A stretch of DNA of 64,000 bases from Shewanella violacea DSS12 (GTDB taxonomy: Bacteria > Pseudomonadota > Gammaproteobacteria > Enterobacterales > Shewanellaceae): NCBI RefSeq assembly GCF_000091325.1, contig NC_014012.1:3728500-3792499 (forward strand). The letters run 5' to 3'. Under the pieces are notes generated by a model. The model was not told the DNA's origin. It ran no database searches and worked only from the letters and a program-made list of their open reading frames with translations. Made by a program: the position numbers and the translations under genes. Positions 59,414 to 64,000 of this stretch are shown piece after piece. How positions within the stretch are numbered: position 1 is the first letter of the stretch; each line of letters starts with the position of its first letter.

Positions 59414-60430
59414 CTATAAACTCACATACGGCTTGAAAGCATCACTGTAAAATACTTTAAAACCACTATCTTGTTTCTCTATTAGCATGATGGCTAAGTT
59501 TTCTTTCTTAGCCAAGGCTAGAGACTTCTGTGTGCCTAATACCATCATGGCCGTCGCGTAGCCATCGGCCACCATAGACTGCTTATGCAGTACAGTCACA
59601 GAAGCTAACCTATGCTGGATTGGGTAGCCACTTCTAGGGTCTATGATGTGAGAGAACTGTCGTCCCTCTTCTTCATAGTAATTACGATAATCACCGGAAG
59701 TCGCAATCGCCATATCACCAGGTTCAATCACCTGCTGTACGTCACGCTCACCAATTTCAGGCTGCTCGATAGCAACCCGCCAAGGCTTGTCATCCATCTT
59801 ATTACCAAAAACACTGAGCTCACCACCGACTTCAACCAGATAACCGCTAACATGATATTTATCCAGTAGTGCTGCTACCACATCGACGCCATAGCCCTTA
59901 GCGATAGATGATAGATCCACATATAAGTCTGGATTAGTCTTAGTTAACTTTATGCCGTCCAGATGAAGATATTGCATGCCTGTTTTTGCCTTAGCGGCAG
60001 CGATCACTTCTTCAGATGGAATGCTAGTCGGTCGCTTATCGGGTCCAAAACCCCATAGATTAACTAGAGGACCTAAGGTGATATCTAGTGCGCCGTCAGT
60101 CACATCATAGAGGTGTATTCCCTCGGCAATGACACCAGCTGTGTCCATGGAAATCTTAATCGTCTCTTCATGATTCATTGAATTAAACAATGACAGCTCA
60201 GACTTAGGACGATAAGTAGACATCTGATCATTGACCTTCTCTAGAGCGAGATCAATTTCAGCTTGAAGTAGGTTAACTTCCGGAAGATGCTCATTGGGTA
60301 CCACTTTAATGTGATATGTCGTGCCCATGGTGTTGCCGGAGAGTGAAATAATTTGTGCAGGTTGGCTGCACCCAGAAACAAAAAAGGCTAGCCATAGGAG
60401 GGCTAACCTGTTTACTAAGGTCTTGTTCAT
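59414..60430 (-). CDS. apbE: FAD:protein FMN transferase ApbE, lipoprotein
   Basis: ApbE attaches FMN to Thr residues of NqrB and NqrC. The 338-residue product is a lipoprotein: hydrophobic 8-18 and lipobox VSGC with Cys21. The core motifs are GTTYHIKV, DITLGPLVNLWGFG, VDLSSIAKGYGVD and HIIDPRSGYP (Mg/FAD site). It follows nqrF, as in Vibrio nqr clusters; a hairpin at 60489-60513 separates the two and may set its level. Confidence 0.96.
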   Translation of the reverse strand: MNKTLVNRLALLWLAFFVSGCSQPAQIISLSGNTMGTTYHIKVVPNEHLPEVNLLQAEIDLALEKVNDQMSTYRPKSELSLFNSMNHEETIKISMDTAGVIAEGIHLYDVTDGALDITLGPLVNLWGFGPDKRPTSIPSEEVIAAAKAKTGMQYLHLDGIKLTKTNPDLYVDLSSIAKGYGVDVVAALLDKYHVSGYLVEVGGELSVFGNKMDDKPWRVAIEQPEIGERDVQQVIEPGDMAIATSGDYRNYYEEEGRQFSHIIDPRSGYPIQHRLASVTVLHKQSMVADGYATAMMVLGTQKSLALAKKENLAIMLIEKQDSGFKVFYSDAFKPYVSL

Positions 60431-60488
60431 TTTGACCTAAATCCTTATCACTATGAAAACTTCTGATCTATTCGATGCTTGATTAAAG

Positions 60489-60513
60489 AAAGTGAGGAGA
60501 AACTCCTCACTTT
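60489..60513 (-). terminator. Hairpin between nqrF and apbE
   Basis: AAAGTGAGGAG-TTT-CTCCTCACTTT then CTTTAATC on the minus strand, 58 bases before the apbE start. Likely partial attenuation within the operon. Confidence 0.65.
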
Positions 60514-60578
60514 CTACTTCAAACTCGAATAACAAGTATCTCAAGATTCAAGCGTTTAATACCAATCGGTATTAATGA

Positions 60579-61808
60579 TTAGCCACCGAAGTCATCCAGA
60601 AGGATGTTTTCATCTTCGACACCAAGATCTTTCAGCATACCGATAACGGCCGCGTTCATCATTGGAGGGCCACACATGTAGAACTCACAATCTTCTGGCG
60701 CATCATGGTCACGCAAGTAGCTTTCATAAAGTACATTATGAATGAAGCCAGTCTTGCCCTCCCAGTTATCCTCAGCTTGAGGATCTGATAGCGCAACATG
60801 CCAATCGAAGTTTTCGTTATCAGACGCTAGGCCATCGAAGTCTTCGACATAGAACATTTCACGCTTAGAGCGCGCGCCATACCAGAAGCTGATCTTACGA
60901 TCTGTCTTAAGACGCTTAAGCTGATCGAAGATATGAGAACGCATAGGCGCCATACCTGCACCACCACCAACGAAAATCATCTCGTTGTCAGTTTCTTTAG
61001 CGAAGAACTCACCAAACGGACCAGAGATGGTCACCTTATCACCCTCTTTCAAGCTGAAGATGTACGAAGACATCTTACCGCAAGGCAGAGTTAGATTACG
61101 TGGCGGAGGTGTTGCAATACGCACGTTCAACATGATGATACCAGCCTCTTCAGGATAGTTCGCCATAGAGTATGCACGGATTGTTTCATCTTCTACTTGA
61201 GACTCTAGCTTGAAGAAGCCAAAGTGCTCCCAGTCACCACGGTATTGTGCAGGAATATCAAAATCTGCATATTTAATATGGTGTATAGGGGCTTCAATCT
61301 GAATATAACCACCGGCTCGGAACGGAACCGAATCGCCACCAGGTATTTGAAGCTTAAGCTCTTTAATGAAAGTGGCCTTGTTATCGTTAGAGATAACCGT
61401 ACACTCCCACTTCTTCACACCGAAGATCTCTTCATCGAGTTCGATGTCCATATCGGTTTTAACGTTTACCTGACAAGATAAACGACAGCCCTCACGAGCC
61501 TCACCTTTGCTGATATGGTCCTTCTCTGTTGGCAGAATATCGCCGCCACCAGATTTAATGATCACACGACACTGACCACATGTACCACCGCCACCACAGG
61601 CGCTGGATACGAAGATGCCACTCTCGGCCAAAGCGCCAAGCAGCTTGCCGCCAGCAGGCAATTTAATGCCCTTCTCCGGATCATTGTTGATACTAATGGT
61701 TACGTCACCACTGTTCACCAGCTTAGATTTGGCAAATAAAATAATTAATACCAAAGCCAAGACAATGAGGGTAAACATTCCCACACCGAGATAAATCTGA
61801 AAATCCAT
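60579..61808 (-). CDS. nqrF: Na+-translocating NADH-quinone reductase subunit F
   Basis: NqrF is the NADH-oxidising subunit. The 409 residues have an N-terminal helix (about 5-25), a 2Fe-2S ferredoxin domain with [10 protein letters not shown] (three Cys) and a fourth Cys in CRLSCQV, then an FAD domain with [13 protein letters not shown] and the NADH site with [24 protein letters not shown] and YMCGPPMMN. The C-terminal DFGG ends the protein. It follows nqrE by 45 bases. Confidence 0.98.
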   Translation of the reverse strand: MDFQIYLGVGMFTLIVLALVLIILFAKSKLVNSGDVTISINNDPEKGIKLPAGGKLLGALAESGIFVSSACGGGGTCGQCRVIIKSGGGDILPTEKDHISKGEAREGCRLSCQVNVKTDMDIELDEEIFGVKKWECTVISNDNKATFIKELKLQIPGGDSVPFRAGGYIQIEAPIHHIKYADFDIPAQYRGDWEHFGFFKLESQVEDETIRAYSMANYPEEAGIIMLNVRIATPPPRNLTLPCGKMSSYIFSLKEGDKVTISGPFGEFFAKETDNEMIFVGGGAGMAPMRSHIFDQLKRLKTDRKISFWYGARSKREMFYVEDFDGLASDNENFDWHVALSDPQAEDNWEGKTGFIHNVLYESYLRDHDAPEDCEFYMCGPPMMNAAVIGMLKDLGVEDENILLDDFGG

Positions 61809-61853
61809 TAACTTATCCTTAAAGGTCTAAATTAAGAAGCCAATGGGCCCCTG

Positions 61854-62462
61854 TTATAGGGACACACCAGAAAACGACATAAATCCAAGGGCCATCAAAC
61901 CAGCAGTAACAAAGGTAATACCTAAGCCACGCAGTCCATCCGGCACATCTGAATATTTCATCTTCTCACGGATACCGGCTAATAAAACGATAGCCAATGC
62001 CCAACCAATGCCTGAACCGACACCAAACACAAAACTCTCGGTAAGGTCATAGTCACGTTCGACCATGAAAGATACCGCACCAAAAATTGCACAGTTAACT
62101 GTGATAAGTGGCAGGAAGATGCCCAGAGCGTTATATAGCGGCGGGAAGAACTTATCCAACACCATCTCTAGGATCTGTACCAGAGCCGCGATCACACCAA
62201 TAAAGGTGATGAACTTTAGGAAGCTCAGATCGGCATCCGGCGCACCGGCCCAATCCAAAGCACCCGGTGCCAGCAGTCCCTGATAGATGATCTGGTTAGC
62301 AGGTACTGAAATTGCCAGTACCACAATAACCGCCACACCCAGTCCCATCGCAGTCGTCACCTTCTTCGATACAGCCAGGAAAGTACACATTCCCAAGAAG
62401 AAGGACAGCGCCATGTTCTCAATAAAAATAGAACGTATTAATAGACTTATATAATGTTCCAT
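61854..62462 (-). CDS. nqrE: Na+-translocating NADH-quinone reductase subunit E
   Basis: A 202-residue membrane subunit with six helices, paired with NqrD in an inverted fold. It starts [20 protein letters not shown] and has the family motif [19 protein letters not shown] with the Cys that helps bind the intramembrane iron centre; the second Cys is in VNCAIFGAV. Five bases separate it from nqrD, on the same transcript. Confidence 0.97.
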   Translation of the reverse strand: MEHYISLLIRSIFIENMALSFFLGMCTFLAVSKKVTTAMGLGVAVIVVLAISVPANQIIYQGLLAPGALDWAGAPDADLSFLKFITFIGVIAALVQILEMVLDKFFPPLYNALGIFLPLITVNCAIFGAVSFMVERDYDLTESFVFGVGSGIGWALAIVLLAGIREKMKYSDVPDGLRGLGITFVTAGLMALGFMSFSGVSL

Positions 62463-62467
62463 CGCGC

Positions 62468-63100
62468 TTACCCTTTTGCTTCTACTTGATCAGGCTTATA
62501 AATGCGAATGATCCAGATCATTGCGGCGATCAGGAAGAATGCACTCGGCGGGAGTAATAACAGACCGTTAGGCTGATACCAACCACCATCAGAAACCTTA
62601 GCTAAGATCTCGATGCCAAATAGTGAACCATTACCAAATAGTTCGCGTACAAAGCCAACACCCAATAAGATCACACCATAACCTAAACCGTTACCGATAC
62701 CGTCCATGAAACTCATCATAGGCGGTGTCTTCATCGCATAAGCTTCGGCACGGCCCATCACAATACAGTTAGTAATGATAAGACCAACGAATACCGACAG
62801 TTGCTTTGACACATCATATGCATAAGCCTGCAACACCTGATCGACCACGATTACCAATGAGGCAATGATAGTCATCTGCACAATAATACGTACACTACTA
62901 GGAATGTGATTACGTAGCATTGAGATGAACAGGTTAGAAAAAGCCGTTACAGCAGTCAGTGCGATAGTCATTACCAATGCAGTTTCCAGCTTACTGGTTA
63001 CTGCTAATGCACTACACACACCCAAGATCTGCAGGGCAATAGGGTTATTCGCTACTATCGGTCCAGACAGGACCTGCTTTAGTTCTTTAGCGTTAGCCAT
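62468..63100 (-). CDS. nqrD: Na+-translocating NADH-quinone reductase subunit D
   Basis: The membrane partner of NqrE, 210 residues, six helices. [18 protein letters not shown] and [18 protein letters not shown] hold the two Cys that complete the iron site with NqrE. It overlaps the nqrC stop by one base and is coupled to it. Confidence 0.97.
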   Translation of the reverse strand: MANAKELKQVLSGPIVANNPIALQILGVCSALAVTSKLETALVMTIALTAVTAFSNLFISMLRNHIPSSVRIIVQMTIIASLVIVVDQVLQAYAYDVSKQLSVFVGLIITNCIVMGRAEAYAMKTPPMMSFMDGIGNGLGYGVILLGVGFVRELFGNGSLFGIEILAKVSDGGWYQPNGLLLLPPSAFFLIAAMIWIIRIYKPDQVEAKG

Positions 63101-63894
63101 TAGCTCAGCCCTCCTTTACGGACTTTCTCGATGAAGTGAGCAAATCCTTCCTCACCCAACCAGAAATCCAGAGAGTGTTGCACACCATTACTGGTCAATG
63201 TAGCACCAGATAGTGCATCTACACCGTGGACAGAAGCCGCTATGACTGGGTTTTTAGTGACCTTAATCGCTAAATTACCTTGTTCATCATAAAGCTTCTT
63301 ACCATGCCATTTAGCCATCCAGATAGGGTTCTGAACTTCACCACCCAGACCCGGAGTTTCACCCGAACCTGTGAATGAGTAATAAACCAAACTCTGAATC
63401 GTATTCATGTCAGGGTCAATCGCCAGGAAAGCATACATGGTAGACCAAAGGCCATAGCCCTTGATTGGCAAGATAAGCGTCTTAGGCTGACCTTGCTCGT
63501 CGTTAACCACATAGACAACCGCAGTATTAGCTACACGGTTAACCGAGGCGATATCATGCTTAGGAATAAAGGCATTAGCTGGATCGCGAGATGCTTTATC
63601 AGCATCGAAGCTATCTGCATCACCTTCTACCCAATCACCGCTCTTAAGGTCGACAAGCTTAGCCACAACAAACTTCTTGTACTTAAGCTGTACGTCTTGC
63701 TTAGAAACAGACGCAGACTTAGTATCAATAATGCCTGCAGCTTCAAGAATATATTTCTGCTTATCCAGCAGTTTATTCTCTATCTGAATAGGCCTTAGCA
63801 TGACGGCAGCTGTCGATACAAAAATAGAGCAGACAAAGCATAAACCGACAACGACAAAGAGGGTTCTACCAAAAGAATCTTTGTTACTAGCCAC
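63100..63894 (-). CDS. nqrC: Na+-translocating NADH-quinone reductase subunit C
   Basis: NqrC carries a covalent FMN. I start at GTG 63894 (reads [19 protein letters not shown]), with GGAGG seven bases upstream inside the end of nqrB; this gives 264 residues. A single N-terminal helix (about 10-33) precedes the periplasmic domain with the flavinylation motif [13 protein letters not shown], whose Thr takes FMN from ApbE. It overlaps the nqrB stop by eight bases. Confidence 0.97.
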   Translation of the reverse strand: MASNKDSFGRTLFVVVGLCFVCSIFVSTAAVMLRPIQIENKLLDKQKYILEAAGIIDTKSASVSKQDVQLKYKKFVVAKLVDLKSGDWVEGDADSFDADKASRDPANAFIPKHDIASVNRVANTAVVYVVNDEQGQPKTLILPIKGYGLWSTMYAFLAIDPDMNTIQSLVYYSFTGSGETPGLGGEVQNPIWMAKWHGKKLYDEQGNLAIKVTKNPVIAASVHGVDALSGATLTSNGVQHSLDFWLGEEGFAHFIEKVRKGGLS

Positions 63895-64000
63895 GTGCAA
63901 TCCTCCGCTTGATGTTTGCCTGAACCACAAAGTGATCGAACAGTGGGGCAAACAAGTTGGCGAATAAGATAGCCAACATCATACCTTCTGGGAACGCTGG
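63887..64000 (-). CDS. nqrB: Na+-translocating NADH-quinone reductase subunit B (3' end only)
   Basis: Only the last 37 codons are inside the window, ending [19 protein letters not shown] then [13 protein letters not shown] and TAG at 63887. This matches the C-terminal helix and tail of NqrB. The rest, including the FMN-bound Thr, and nqrA lie beyond the right edge. Confidence 0.9.
   Translation of the reverse strand, partial: PAFPEGMMLAILFANLFAPLFDHFVVQANIKRRIARG

Overview
The window reads as a chromosomal stretch of a marine gammaproteobacterium, most likely a Shewanella. The basis is the gene order (truB-rbfA-infB-nusA-rimP-tRNAs-secG-tpiA-glmM-folP-ftsH-rlmE-yhbY, then greA, carAB, dapB, dnaJ-dnaK), the Na+-pumping NADH dehydrogenase (nqr) operon, a TorF-type porin, chemoreceptors and a GlyGly-CTERM metalloprotease. 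The genus is an inference from this combination; no rRNA is present to fix it. Almost all genes lie on the minus strand.

Layout. 1-16 kb: translation, transcription and essential housekeeping genes, with tRNA-fMet and tRNA-Leu(GAG), then the heat-shock pair rlmE-ftsH behind a sigma-32-like promoter, yhbY divergent from it, and a secD-secF pair with no yajC or tgt beside it. 16-32 kb: an unknown exported protein, greA, a TorF-like porin, a chemoreceptor, carB-carA, dapB, an FKBP isomerase, an M48 lipoprotein protease, and dnaJ-dnaK behind a textbook sigma-32 promoter. Clusters of a dispersed GCGATCGGGGATAA-containing repeat flank this part. 32-45 kb: a drug/metabolite transporter, an exported DUF4097-like protein, a thioredoxin-fold small protein, a 1,567-residue metzincin with thrombospondin type 3 repeats, two acetyltransferases, a hairpin-rich orphan element, proA, proB and a purine permease. 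45-64 kb: a tandem pair of transcription units each carrying a 32-codon small ORF, a PepB-like peptidase, pepD, dinB with a perfect LexA box, the glutathione-dependent formaldehyde pathway (adhC, fghA), a YbiI-like zinc-finger protein, a LysR regulator, a frameshifted chemoreceptor, and nqrM-apbE-nqrFEDCB.

Three things stand out. First, two tandem units at 46.06-47.33 kb each have their own promoter, a near-identical leader, a conserved Trp/Tyr/Cys-rich small ORF and a terminator. The ORF differences are in frame and largely conservative or synonymous, but one copy has lost its ATG. Second, five minus-strand genes in 47-58 kb (pepB-like, dinB, fghA, adhC and the chemoreceptor) are each followed by extra copies of their own 3' ends. 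The unit ranges from about 225 bp (pepB) and 127 bp (fghA) to 12-17 bp arrays, usually including the stop codon. Third, about 290 bp at 41.5-41.8 kb holds at least seven perfect hairpins with no convincing gene.

Positions, motifs and repeats were read by eye; no database or folding program was used.
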